64,000 nucleotides of DNA from JBGAPH01 sp046349955 (GCA_046349955.1 JAXMBI010000002.1:1-64000); one strand, 5' to 3'. Counted from the stretch's first letter, positions 17,383 to 25,264 are shown. The notes: generated by a model not told the origin, from the sequence alone. Translations and numbers: made by a program.

Positions 17383-18207
17383 TCAGTTGCCGCGGCGGCC
17401 GCGAGACAACACGGTAAGCACTTCGTCGGCGTCGATCAACACGCGGCGATGGTCTTCGGTTTCGACGAGCAGTTGGCTGGCCAGGATTTCCTGCGCCAGC
17501 ACCCGCGCCCGTCCGGTCTTGGTCACGATGTCGGCGCCCACAGGGGGCAAATCGCGCTGCAGCTCCTCGTAGGTGTCGTACTCATACCGTAGACAGCACT
17601 TGAGCCGGCCGCAACGCCCCGAAATCTTGGTCGGGTCGAGGGTGGCCTTCTGCAGCTTGGCCATCTTCATCGACACCGGCGGCATCGCCGAGAGGTGCGT
17701 ATTGCAGCAAACCGGCTTGCCGCAGTCGCCATAGTCGGCCAGCAGCTTGGCCTCGTCGCGAACGCCGATTTGCCGCATCTCGATGCGGGTATGGAACTCC
17801 TCGGCCAGCAGCTTCACCAGTTCGCGGAAGTCGACGCGGTTCTCGGCCAGGTAGTAGACCACGATTCGCTCGCCGCCGAACAAATGCTCGACGTCGACCA
17901 ACTGCATGGCCAGCCCCAGCCGTTCCACCACCTGGCCGCAGGTTTCGAACTCCCCCCGCTCCACGGCCCGTAGCCGAGAGACTTCGACCCGGTCGTCGCC
18001 CGTCATCCCGCGCAGCACTTGGCCGCGGCCCGGGTTGTCGAGATGTGCGAGCGCCTCGTCGGTCGCCTCGCAGAGGATTTCGCCCGCCTCGAGGCCGCGC
18101 TCGGTGCGGGCGATCACCTGGGCCCCACGCGGAAACGATTCGCCCTGGCTCGAGCCGAACACCCCCAGCACGCGCATCGACCCATGGCGGACGACGTATT
18201 TGGGCAT
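17383..18207 (-). CDS. PSP1-domain protein (RicT/YaaT-like)
   Basis: 274 residues with the PSP1 C-terminal domain. Signature cysteines are present: CGKPVCCNTHL (~165-175), then the VSMKMAKLQKATLDPTKISG segment, then CGRLKCCLRYEYD (~203-215). In Bacillus, RicT joins RicA and RicF in an Fe-S-containing complex that affects RNase Y-dependent mRNA processing; in other phyla the role is less defined. First gene of a likely three-gene operon with the Minf_1886-type gene and the microprotein. ATG start, and the N-terminus KYVVRHGSMRVLG matches the family beginning. Confidence 0.88.
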   Translation of the reverse strand: MPKYVVRHGSMRVLGVFGSSQGESFPRGAQVIARTERGLEAGEILCEATDEALAHLDNPGRGQVLRGMTGDDRVEVSRLRAVERGEFETCGQVVERLGLAMQLVDVEHLFGGERIVVYYLAENRVDFRELVKLLAEEFHTRIEMRQIGVRDEAKLLADYGDCGKPVCCNTHLSAMPPVSMKMAKLQKATLDPTKISGRCGRLKCCLRYEYDTYEELQRDLPPVGADIVTKTGRARVLAQEILASQLLVETEDHRRVLIDADEVLTVLSRGRRGN

Positions 18208-18405
18208 AAGGCGCGGACGACGAGGGCAAGGCGGCTAACGAAGAATCGCCGGTCTTCCTGAACCGGCGACGATCCTAGTATATCGCCCCGTTTCGCGGCC
18301 CGCCAAGGCAGATCGCGCGGCGGTTGCGGGGCCGTCGGCGGGCCACTACGATGCCGCTGGGGCGCGTTTTGGGCAGCGTTTCGGTCGGGCCCCTCGGGAG
18401 TCTCC

Positions 18406-19188
18406 ATGGCCAAACGGCCTCTCATTGCGATCGACATCGGCAACACGCGGATCAAGCTCGGGGAGTTCTCGGCGCTCGAGGCCGAGGGGTTACCGGCGCC
18501 TGGTCGGCAGCTTGCGCTGCCGGTCGAGCCGTGGTCTGCGGCGCCGCTCGGCGCATGGTTGCCGCACGAAGGGGAATTCTTGATCGCCAGCGTGTTTCGC
18601 GCCGCCACCGAGCGGCTGACCGGCTGGTTGGCGGAGCAACGCCCGAACGCTGCCGTCCGAACGCTCAGCTTTCGCGATCTGCCGCTGGAGGTCGACCTCG
18701 AGCACCCCGAACTAGCGGGGCTCGATCGCCTGGCGGCGGCGGTGGGCGCCAATCGCCTGCGCACGCCAGGCCGCGCGGCGGTGGTAATCGACGTTGGCAC
18801 GGCGATCAAAGCCAATCTACTCGACGAGCAGGGGGTGTTTCGCGGCGGCGCGATCTTACCAGGCCTGGCGATGAGCGCTCGCGCGATGCACGAGTTCACC
18901 GATCTGCTGCCGCTCCTCCCCTATGAAGAACTGGCCGAAGCGCCCTCGGCCGTGGGGCGCTCCACGGCGCCCGCCATGCGCTCGGGTCTCTTTTGGGGCG
19001 CCGTCGGGGCGATGAAGGAACTCATCGCCCGGCTCGGGGGTGAGCGCGATACGGTCGACGTGTTTCTCACCGGCGGCGCGGCCCCCGGCGTGGCGAAGCT
19101 GCTCGGCCCCGACGTGCGCTACGTTCCGCATCTCACGCTGGCCGGCATCGCGCTTGCATCGACGGCCGCGCCGGGCGACGATCGATGA
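18406..19188 (+). CDS. coaX: Type III pantothenate kinase
   Basis: 260 residues, ATG after GGGAG. ASKHA-fold motifs are in order: phosphate-1 IDIGNTRIKLG (~9-19), GLDRLAAAVGAN (~103-114; usual family pattern G-x-D-R), phosphate-2 VVIDVGTAIKANLLD (~123-137) with GGAILPGL, and late GGAAPG. Catalyses ATP-dependent phosphorylation of pantothenate, the first step of coenzyme A synthesis. The Lys after Ala-Ile in the DVGTA motif replaces the more common Thr/Thr-Ile pattern, a modest deviation. Its stop overlaps the next start (ATGA), so the downstream GTPase is translationally coupled. Confidence 0.88.
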   Translation: MAKRPLIAIDIGNTRIKLGEFSALEAEGLPAPGRQLALPVEPWSAAPLGAWLPHEGEFLIASVFRAATERLTGWLAEQRPNAAVRTLSFRDLPLEVDLEHPELAGLDRLAAAVGANRLRTPGRAAVVIDVGTAIKANLLDEQGVFRGGAILPGLAMSARAMHEFTDLLPLLPYEELAEAPSAVGRSTAPAMRSGLFWGAVGAMKELIARLGGERDTVDVFLTGGAAPGVAKLLGPDVRYVPHLTLAGIALASTAAPGDDR

Positions 19189-20306
19189 GTCACGCCCGGC
19201 CGCAGGTGGTCCAGCTTACGCCGCCTGGGCGGGGCGCGGTGGCGAGCTTGCGGCTGCTCGGTCCGGAAGCGGCAGTGCGTGCGGCTGCCTGCGTGCGGCT
19301 CGCCAGCGGGAAGCCCCTCGCCAATCAGCCGATGCGGCGGATTCTGTTCGCCCACTGGGGCGATGCGCCGAGCGAAGAGGTGGTGCTCAGCCGCTTGGCT
19401 GAGGATGTTGTCGAGGTGCACTGCCACGGCGGCAAGGCGGCCGTCACGCGAATTCTCGAGCAACTTCGCGGCGTCGGCTTCGAGGTCGTGCCTTGGCAAG
19501 GCGCCGTCATCCAAGGCGAAGATCCAATTGCCGCGAGCGCTCGGATCGCCCTGGCCTCCGCCCTCACGCGGCGGACCGCAGCAATTCTGCTCGACCAAGC
19601 CAACGGCGCCCTCACCCGCGAACTCGAGCGGATCGCGGCCCACCTGCACCGCGACGAACTGGCCGAAGCGCGTTTGCTGCTCGACGCGCTGCTGACGCGG
19701 GCGCCCGTGGGCCTGCGGCTCATGCGCCCCTGGCGCATCGTCCTGCGGGGGGCGCCCAATGTCGGCAAGAGCAGCCTGGCCAATGCACTCCTGGGCTACG
19801 CGCGGGCGATCGTCGCTGCGACGCCGGGCACCACGCGCGACGTTGTCACCGCCGGGGCTGCGCTCGCCGGTTGGCCGGTGGAACTCGCCGACACCGCCGG
19901 CGAACGCCACTCCGCAGATCCGCTCGAGCAGGCCGGCATCGCCAAGGCACAGGCCGCGGCCCAGGACGCCGACCTGGTGCTCGACGTGCTCGACGCACGC
20001 GACCACGCGCGTGTCCTCGACCCGGCGCGACCGGCGCTACGCGTGTTCAACAAAGTAGATTTGTTGCCGGCTGGAGCTCCGTTGCCTGGAGAGATCGCGG
20101 TCAGCGCACGCACCGGGCAAGGCTTGCGCGCGCTCGAGCAAGCGATCGTCGACGCGCTCGTGTCCGCGCCCCCGCCGCCGGGAACGGCCGTGCCGTTTCT
20201 CGCCGCGCAGGTCTCTGCTCTCGAATCTGCCCGCGCCGCGCTCCGCGCCGGCGATCTGTTGCGCGCAGCGGATCACATCGCGCAGGTGAGCGGCAGGCCG
20301 CGATAA
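19185..20306 (+). CDS. Reduced MnmE/TrmE-like GTPase lacking the C-terminal Cys motif
   Basis: 373 residues against about 450 for MnmE. The N-terminal part resembles the TrmE formyl-THF domain (GRGAVASLRLLG ~12-23; VEVHCHGGKAAVTRIL ~70-85), but the usual PGEFTxRAFxNGK block is replaced. The G domain is complete: GAPNVGKSS (~188-196), GTTRD, DTAGE, NKVD, and SARTG. The protein ends about where the last MnmE helices should begin, at SGRPR, and lacks the C-x-G-K tail whose Cys is needed for U34 modification. It is therefore probably not a working MnmE but a divergent paralogue. Translationally coupled to coaX. Confidence 0.75.
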   Translation: MSHARPQVVQLTPPGRGAVASLRLLGPEAAVRAAACVRLASGKPLANQPMRRILFAHWGDAPSEEVVLSRLAEDVVEVHCHGGKAAVTRILEQLRGVGFEVVPWQGAVIQGEDPIAASARIALASALTRRTAAILLDQANGALTRELERIAAHLHRDELAEARLLLDALLTRAPVGLRLMRPWRIVLRGAPNVGKSSLANALLGYARAIVAATPGTTRDVVTAGAALAGWPVELADTAGERHSADPLEQAGIAKAQAAAQDADLVLDVLDARDHARVLDPARPALRVFNKVDLLPAGAPLPGEIAVSARTGQGLRALEQAIVDALVSAPPPPGTAVPFLAAQVSALESARAALRAGDLLRAADHIAQVSGRPR

Positions 20307-20318
20307 GGCCTTCGCCTA

Positions 20319-21332
20319 CTACATCTCCTTGCCCAGTGCGTGGGCCACCTTGCGGCACAGCGCCATCGTTTGGGCGAACTGCTCGGGGTTGAGCGATTGA
20401 TAACCGTCGGACATGGCGTGCTGCGGATCGGGGTGGACTTCGAGGATCAGCCCGTCGGCGCCGGCCGCCACGCTGGCCGAGCTCATCTCCGGCACCATGT
20501 ACGTGTGCCCCGTGCCGTGGCTCGGATCGACGACCACCGGCAGGTGCGTCTTCTGGTGCAGGTAGATCACCGTGGCGAGCGGCAAGGTGAAGCGCGTGTG
20601 CGCTTCGAAGGTGCGGATGCCGCGCTCGCAGAGCATGACGTCGGGGTTGCCGGCGTCGAGGATGTATTCGGCCGCCAGCAGCAACTCCTCGAGCGTGGCC
20701 GCGGGGCCGCGCTTGAGCAAGACGGGCCGGCCCGCCTGACCCACGGCCTCGAGCAGCCGGTAGTTCTGCATGTTGCGGGCGCCAATCTGCAGCACGTCGG
20801 CGTATTTGGCGACGAGCGGCACGTCTTCGGTGGCGAGCACCTCGGTGACGACGGCCAGGCCGGTTTCTTGGCGAGCGGCGGCCAGCAATTCGAGGCCTTG
20901 CTGCTTGAGCCCCTGGAAGCTGTAGGGGCTGGTGCGCGGCTTGAACGCCCCGCCGCGGAGCGCCGTGGCGCCGGCCGCCTTGACGGCGCGGGCGCTCGAC
21001 ATGATCTGCTCTTCGCTCTCCACCGAGCAGGGGCCCGCGATCACGCCCACGCGTTTGCCGCCGACGCTCAGGCTGCCGGCGCGGACTTCGGTGCGCTCCG
21101 GCTTGAGCTCGCGGCTGGCCCGCTTGTAGGGGGCCAGGATAGGCAGCACCTCGTCGACCGAGGGCCCCGTTTCCAGCGTTTCCTTCACGCCGTTGCGTTC
21201 TTCGCCCACGGCGGCGATCACCGTGCGTTCGACCCCCACGATGACGTGGGGCTTGAGACCTAGCTCTTTGACGCGCTGGACCATGTGTTCGATCTCCGCC
21301 TGCGTTGCGTCTTTACTCATGACCACGATCAC
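20319..21332 (-). CDS. aroF: 3-deoxy-7-phosphoheptulonate (DAHP) synthase
   Basis: 337 residues of the AroA-I-beta/KDO8PS-like type. An N-terminal ferredoxin-like domain (~1-85, starting MIVVMSKDATQAEIEHMV) is followed by the TIM barrel with GVIAGPCSVES (~97), RGGAFKPRTSPYSFQG, QIGARNMQNY, LLKRGPAATLEE, CERGIRTFE and VVVDPSHGTGH. Condenses phosphoenolpyruvate and erythrose-4-phosphate, the first step of aromatic amino-acid synthesis. The N-terminal domain is the allosteric part in related enzymes. The GTG start is favoured over an ATG four codons later because AAGGAG lies nine bases upstream. Expression is probably controlled by the attenuator directly upstream. Confidence 0.95.
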   Translation of the reverse strand: MIVVMSKDATQAEIEHMVQRVKELGLKPHVIVGVERTVIAAVGEERNGVKETLETGPSVDEVLPILAPYKRASRELKPERTEVRAGSLSVGGKRVGVIAGPCSVESEEQIMSSARAVKAAGATALRGGAFKPRTSPYSFQGLKQQGLELLAAARQETGLAVVTEVLATEDVPLVAKYADVLQIGARNMQNYRLLEAVGQAGRPVLLKRGPAATLEELLLAAEYILDAGNPDVMLCERGIRTFEAHTRFTLPLATVIYLHQKTHLPVVVDPSHGTGHTYMVPEMSSASVAAGADGLILEVHPDPQHAMSDGYQSLNPEQFAQTMALCRKVAHALGKEM

Positions 21333-21386
21333 GGGCGTCGACTCCTTGTTGGGGTTGGTGTGTCTTAGGGACTGCTGTCTGGCAAC

Positions 21387-21423
21387 AAAAAAAGCCCCGA
21401 AGGACCACGCGGGTCTCGGGGCT
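21387..21423 (-). terminator. Attenuator terminator (segments 3:4) in the aroF leader
   Basis: On the minus strand AGCCCCGAGACCC pairs with GGTCCTTCGGGGCT and is followed by seven T (21393-21387). It sits between the leader peptide stop and the aroF ribosome binding site, about 55 bases before the GTG, with no gene end nearby. A terminator in this position acts on aroF itself. Confidence 0.9.
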
Positions 21424-21512
21424 TGCTATTCGTCGCTTCTCGGAGGGGGCTTACAAACCCTCTCCGGCCCCGCGACCCAGCGGGCTAAAGTAAAACCAAA
21501 AGCGGGTCGCGG
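21416..21512 (-). promoter_or_regulatory. Alternative RNA hairpins of the aroF attenuator
   Basis: Segment 1 (21512-21504, CCGCGACCC, leader codons 5-8) pairs perfectly over nine bases with segment 2 (21478-21470, GGGTCGCGG), with the Phe/Trp/Tyr codons in the loop. Segment 2 also carries GCGGGGC (21473-21467), complementary over six to seven bases to GCCCCG of segment 3 (21422-21417), which is the 5' arm of the terminator. A ribosome stalled at codons 9-13 would mask segment 1 and free segment 2 to pair with segment 3, preventing termination; a ribosome reaching the stop codon would cover segment 2 and let 3:4 form. Inferred from complementarity only. Confidence 0.8.
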
Positions 21513-21525
21513 CGGCGTTGAGCAT
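21451..21525 (-). CDS. Aromatic-rich leader peptide of aroF (24 residues)
   Basis: ATG 21525 to TAA 21451. Translation is MLNAAATRFWFYFSPLGRGA followed by GEGL. Residues 9-13 are Phe-Trp-Phe-Tyr-Phe, covering all three end products of the shikimate pathway whose first enzyme is encoded next. No Shine-Dalgarno sequence precedes the ATG; a candidate promoter places the transcript start at or next to the A of the ATG, so the message may be leaderless. Followed by competing hairpins and a terminator. I regard it as a regulatory peptide whose translation rate, not product, matters. Confidence 0.85.
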   Translation of the reverse strand: MLNAAATRFWFYFSPLGRGAGEGL

Positions 21526-21531
21526 GCAACT

Positions 21532-21560
21532 ATTCTGTACAGGCGCGCCCGCGGTTGCAA
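21532..21560 (-). promoter_or_regulatory. Candidate sigma-70 promoter of the aroF leader
   Basis: On the minus strand TTGCAA (21560-21555), exactly 17 bases, then CAGAAT (21537-21532), each matching four of six consensus bases. The last base of the -10 is six bases from the leader ATG, so transcription would begin at or within a base or two of that codon. Confidence 0.5.
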
Positions 21561-21606
21561 GGGCCGAGCGCGCTCCAACCGGCCCAAAGCGCGGGGCGAA
21601 GCGCGC

Positions 21607-22533
21607 TTATTGGCCGGAATTGACGAGATTTCGGTCCGGCGTTCCTGCGCGGCGACCCGTCAGGTCCCCCAGGGCCACGCGCGCCCGCGGCCAAAACCAG
21701 CGGGCGCCGATAGCCCATTTCCGCCAGGTCGCTAGGCGAATGCGGGGCCCAAACACTTGCCCGTCGCGGCGTTCGATTTCCCGCAGCAGGCTGCGATAGG
21801 TGGAGAGCATGGCCCCGAACACCGGCCGACCGTCGTCCGACAGCCGCTCGGCAAGTGCGGCGCCCCGGCGGTAACACTCAGCGGCGCGCTCGATCTCGAA
21901 CCGCAGCAAGAGGCGCAGGCGCTCGTCGACCACGCCCGCCCGTAAATCGTTGGGCGTGTAGCCGAACCGGGCGAAGTCCTCGAGCGGCAGGTACACGCGC
22001 CCCATCGCCGCGTCTTCTTGCAGGTCGCGGAGAATGTTGGTGAGTTGGAAGGCCAAGCCGCACTGATGCGCGAGATCCAGGCTGTGCTCACTCTCGTCGA
22101 ACCCCCAGACGTACAGGCACGCCTGCCCCACGACCGAGGCGACGCGGCGACAATACTCCTCGAGTTCGGCGAACGTGGCGTAGGTCCGCGGCGTCAGATC
22201 CATCTCCACGCCGTCGATCACCGCCAGCAGGTATGCAGGCGGAATGCGAAACCGCGCCACCGTGTCGGCGAGGGCCGGAAAATAAGCGTCGGCGAACTGG
22301 CCAACGAGCGCCCCGTGAAAACTCTGGCGCAGCGCCGCCAGATTCGCGCGGCGCGTTTCCACCGGTTCGCCGGAATCTCCCAGGTCGTCGGCCCGCCGCA
22401 GGTAGGCATAGAGCGCGCACATCGCAAGCCGCTTCGGCCGTGGCAACAGCCCAAAGGCGCCGTAGAAGTTCGACTGCGCCTCGCGGGCCAGCGTTTGGCA
22501 AGCGGCGTAGCTGCGGGCAAGCTCCACGTTCAT
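21607..22533 (-). CDS. hpnD: Presqualene diphosphate synthase-like enzyme (HpnD)
   Basis: 308 residues of the squalene/phytoene synthase fold. Early SNFYGAFGLLPRPKRLAM (~21-38), first aspartate motif YLRRADDLGD (~44-53), and second aspartate motif LTNILRDLQEDAAMGRVYLP (~140-159), both needed for magnesium-diphosphate binding. Converts two farnesyl diphosphates to presqualene diphosphate in the HpnCDE route to squalene. Start ATG overlaps the stop of hpnC in an ATGA, so the two are translationally coupled. HpnE, the flavoprotein that finishes squalene, is not in this window. Assignment D versus C is by order and motif detail. Confidence 0.82.
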   Translation of the reverse strand: MNVELARSYAACQTLAREAQSNFYGAFGLLPRPKRLAMCALYAYLRRADDLGDSGEPVETRRANLAALRQSFHGALVGQFADAYFPALADTVARFRIPPAYLLAVIDGVEMDLTPRTYATFAELEEYCRRVASVVGQACLYVWGFDESEHSLDLAHQCGLAFQLTNILRDLQEDAAMGRVYLPLEDFARFGYTPNDLRAGVVDERLRLLLRFEIERAAECYRRGAALAERLSDDGRPVFGAMLSTYRSLLREIERRDGQVFGPRIRLATWRKWAIGARWFWPRARVALGDLTGRRAGTPDRNLVNSGQ

Positions 22534-23465
22534 CGGCGGGCCTCCCGGCGACTAGGGCGCGTGCGCCACCAAGCATGCAGCAGCAGCGCAAGCTGCTTGC
22601 GAGCTGAAACCTTGGGGCGGCCGTTCCACACGTCGCCGCCACGGCGCTCGATCTCGGCGAGGATCGCCAGACCGCCGCTCGCGAACATTTGCACGTCCAC
22701 CTGCAGATCGTGCGGCAGCAGCGCCACCAGCGGCTGCCCCGCGAGCAGCATGCCGCGGGCCCGTTCGACCTCGTGGAGCACTAAGCGCCGCAACTCCGGC
22801 GTCGCCCTCTCGGCCGCGAACAGACCCTCGGAGCAGCCGAAGCGCTCGAGCGACTCGCGCGGCAGATAGATGCGGCCCCGCCGCCAGTCGCCGGCCACGT
22901 CCTGGCAGAAGTTGGCCCATTGCAGGCCGGAACAAAGGGCGTCGCTCAGCGCTGCCCGCTCGGGCGAGAACGCCCCGCCGAGGTAAAGGACGATGCGGCC
23001 GACCGGATCGGCCGAGCGCCGGCAGTAGTCGAGCAGATCGGCGGCGGTGTCGTAGCGCGTCTTCACCTGGTCCTGGCGAAAGGCCGAGAGCAGGTCGGCG
23101 AAGGGAGTGGCCGGGATGGCGAACCGCGCCACCGTATCGGCTAGGGCGACGAACACCGGGTGCGTCGCCTGCCCCTGATAGCACAACCGAAGCTGCTCGC
23201 CCCACCATTCGAGCAGTTCTAGGCTGCGGGCAGAGTCGCTGGTTTCGTCAGCCAGGTCGTCGGCCCAACGGCAGTAGGCGTAGACCGAGTAAAAAGGCGT
23301 CCGCAAACGTCGCGGCAGCAGCAGGCTAGCGACGACGAAGTTCTCGTAGTGGCTTGTCGCCAGCCGTCGGCAATACGCCTGCGCTTCGGCCAAGCTCGGC
23401 GTCGACCCCGCCGCGCCGTCGGGCCCGTAGAGGGCAAGCTGGTCGGCGAAGGAAGCGTTCGGCAT
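22530..23465 (-). CDS. hpnC: Squalene synthase HpnC-like enzyme
   Basis: 311 residues. HYENFVVASLLLPRRLRTPFYSVYAYCRWADDLADE (~39-74) combines the HpnC-type HYENF opening with the first Asp-rich motif; ANFCQDVAGDWRRGRIYLP (~183-201) is the second. In the HpnCDE pathway HpnC turns presqualene diphosphate into hydroxysqualene. The pair hpnC-hpnD points to bacterial-type squalene synthesis, which in planctomycetes feeds hopanoid or sterol-like products. No cyclase is in the window. Upstream 89 bases separate it from the rhomboid gene on the same strand and include a short GGCACA...TGTGCC hairpin. Confidence 0.82.
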   Translation of the reverse strand: MPNASFADQLALYGPDGAAGSTPSLAEAQAYCRRLATSHYENFVVASLLLPRRLRTPFYSVYAYCRWADDLADETSDSARSLELLEWWGEQLRLCYQGQATHPVFVALADTVARFAIPATPFADLLSAFRQDQVKTRYDTAADLLDYCRRSADPVGRIVLYLGGAFSPERAALSDALCSGLQWANFCQDVAGDWRRGRIYLPRESLERFGCSEGLFAAERATPELRRLVLHEVERARGMLLAGQPLVALLPHDLQVDVQMFASGGLAILAEIERRGGDVWNGRPKVSARKQLALLLHAWWRTRPSRREARR

Positions 23466-23554
23466 GGCAGGCAGATCTTCGTGGCCGGCACATTCCGTGT
23501 GCCGAAAGCGGAAGCGGCAAAAGAGCGGAAGACACGTGTTGCCCGGGCGGCAAC

Positions 23555-24397
23555 TTATTTCTTCTGATGCCGCTGCTGGTAGCGGCGGCTAGCCTCGGCC
23601 AGGGTGGCGCGCTCCCGCGCCGTGAGGCTGGCCTCACCCTGGCGGCCGATCTTCTCGAGGATGGCGTCCACTTCTCCCTCGAGCGATTCCTCGGGCGCCT
23701 CTCGGTGGACCTTGAGCTTCGGCCCGCGGGGCAGCCGCCGGCTAAGCCAGGCCGGCGTCGAAAGCCGCCCAAGATTCCAGCCAAAGCGGTAGTACAGGAA
23801 GCCGTAGGCGACGCCGGCCAGATGGGCCATGTGCGCCACGTTGTCTTGCTGCTGCATCGCGCCCATCAGGTCGAGCACGACGTAGAGCGCCATCAGCAGC
23901 CAGGCCGGCACCGGAATGATAAAGCTGAGCAAGAACGTGCGCCGGGGGTAGTGCATGACGTAGATCATCATGACGCCCATCACGGCGCCCGAGGCCCCGA
24001 TCATGACGCTGCGCGGATCCCAATAGCCCTCGGTCAAGAGCCACACCAGCCCGGCCACCACGATCGTGGTCAGGTAGACGCGGAGGAACTCGGCCGGACC
24101 GTAGATGGCCTCCACGTCGCGGCCGAAGATGAACAGCGCAAACATATTCAGCAGAATATGCATCACGTTGTGCGGATCGTGGGCAAATCCGTAGGTGACC
24201 AGTTCCCAGACCTGCCATTGCGTGCGGAACAATCCGCCGTGCAGGGCCAGCAGTTGAGTGCTCAACTTTCCCTCGGCCACGATGTCGGCCAGGAAGATCA
24301 CCACGTTGATGGCGATCAGCGTGCTCACCATGCTGCCGCCGATCGTCGGCCAAGAGCGCGGCTCGTCGCGGTAGTAGTCGCGGTCGTAAATGCCCAT
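23555..24397 (-). CDS. Rhomboid-family intramembrane serine protease
   Basis: 280 residues, six predicted helices. H80/N84 in MHILLNMF give the oxyanion-stabilising pair, the nucleophile is S136 in IGASGAVMG, and H192 in VAHMAHLAGVAYG completes the catalytic dyad. A soluble C-terminal tail (~215-280) is charged and ends in basic residues (YQQRHQKK), a common extension in planctomycete rhomboids. Cleaves transmembrane substrates within the inner membrane; substrate unknown. Probably transcribed with hpnC/hpnD downstream, though the 89-base gap is ambiguous. Confidence 0.88.
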   Translation of the reverse strand: MGIYDRDYYRDEPRSWPTIGGSMVSTLIAINVVIFLADIVAEGKLSTQLLALHGGLFRTQWQVWELVTYGFAHDPHNVMHILLNMFALFIFGRDVEAIYGPAEFLRVYLTTIVVAGLVWLLTEGYWDPRSVMIGASGAVMGVMMIYVMHYPRRTFLLSFIIPVPAWLLMALYVVLDLMGAMQQQDNVAHMAHLAGVAYGFLYYRFGWNLGRLSTPAWLSRRLPRGPKLKVHREAPEESLEGEVDAILEKIGRQGEASLTARERATLAEASRRYQQRHQKK

Positions 24398-24607
24398 GGG
24401 AATGCGCGAAGAAGTTGGCCGGCCAGCGGGGGAGTGAGCGACGGAGGTTGCAGGAATTGTAGGCCGCGGGCCGAAGATCGCCGAGACCGCCCTCCTGCTG
24501 CTTGAATTCTCCCGGCCAGGGCTGTCGTTTGTCCAGCCGAACCCGCGGGATTCCAGCAGGCTTTGTTTCGCCGGCCCCAGGCTAGCTTCACGCGGCCGGA
24601 GAAACGC

Positions 24608-25264
24608 TTACGAAGCTTGCGCCGCTTCCCAGGCAACCTGCTGGAGTTGGCGGGCTTGGTCGGCCGGCAGCTTGGCCAGATCGCCGCCGAGCCCCTCCGG
24701 GCTCTCGCCGAACAACGTGGCGAGGAACACGCAGGCAGCCAAATACGTGCCGGCGGACGTGGGGTGGCTGTTGTCCTTGTCGTGCAGTTCCGGCTCGTCG
24801 TACTTGTGCAAGTACTGCTCCCAGGCCACGCCGGCCGGCACGACGAGCGCGTTCAGTTCTTTACCGATCTCCTCGTAGGCCGCGGTGATCGCCGCCTGGG
24901 CTTCGGGTGTGTGGCGGCGGGCCCAGGTGAGATAGAGCACGGTCCGCGCGCCCGCCGCTTGGATCGCGGCGTCGAACAGCCGGACGCTCTCGTGCATTCG
25001 CGGGGCGCTCTTGATCGGTAGCGTGCTCTGCTCCTGAAGGACCACGTGCGTGAACTGACCGCTGGAAATTGCCTCGGTGGCGGCGCCCGCGTTCCAATGT
25101 CGCTTGAGCGGAGCGCCGCCGGCGCTGATCAACTTGTGCCGCACCGCCTGGCCCCGCTCGGCGGCCAGCTTCTCCAGCATGCCCGGCAGGTTGTTGCGGG
25201 CCGTGAAGCTGTTGCCGATGAACAGCAGCTTCAGCTCAGAGGTCGATTTGGCTTTCTTGGCCAT
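24608..25264 (-). CDS. SGNH-type hydrolase, possible esterase
   Basis: 218 residues from ATG 25264, giving MAKKAKSTSELKLLFIGNSF; a GTG nine codons upstream has no better support. The catalytic Ser lies in FIGNSFT (~14-20), block II includes ISAGGAPLKRH, block III Asn is plausibly in LTWARRHTPE, and the Asp/His pair is DNSHPTSAGTYLA near residue 180. This is the SGNH/GDSL layout, close to DUF4886-like proteins. No signal peptide, so probably cytoplasmic. Substrate unknown. About 210 bases without a gene separate it from the rhomboid gene. Confidence 0.75.
   Translation of the reverse strand: MAKKAKSTSELKLLFIGNSFTARNNLPGMLEKLAAERGQAVRHKLISAGGAPLKRHWNAGAATEAISSGQFTHVVLQEQSTLPIKSAPRMHESVRLFDAAIQAAGARTVLYLTWARRHTPEAQAAITAAYEEIGKELNALVVPAGVAWEQYLHKYDEPELHDKDNSHPTSAGTYLAACVFLATLFGESPEGLGGDLAKLPADQARQLQQVAWEAAQAS

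Noticed and set aside
19185..20306. Annotation as a genuine tRNA modification GTPase MnmE
   Set aside because: The C-terminal C-x-G-K motif and the PGEFT block are missing and the protein is about 80 residues short.
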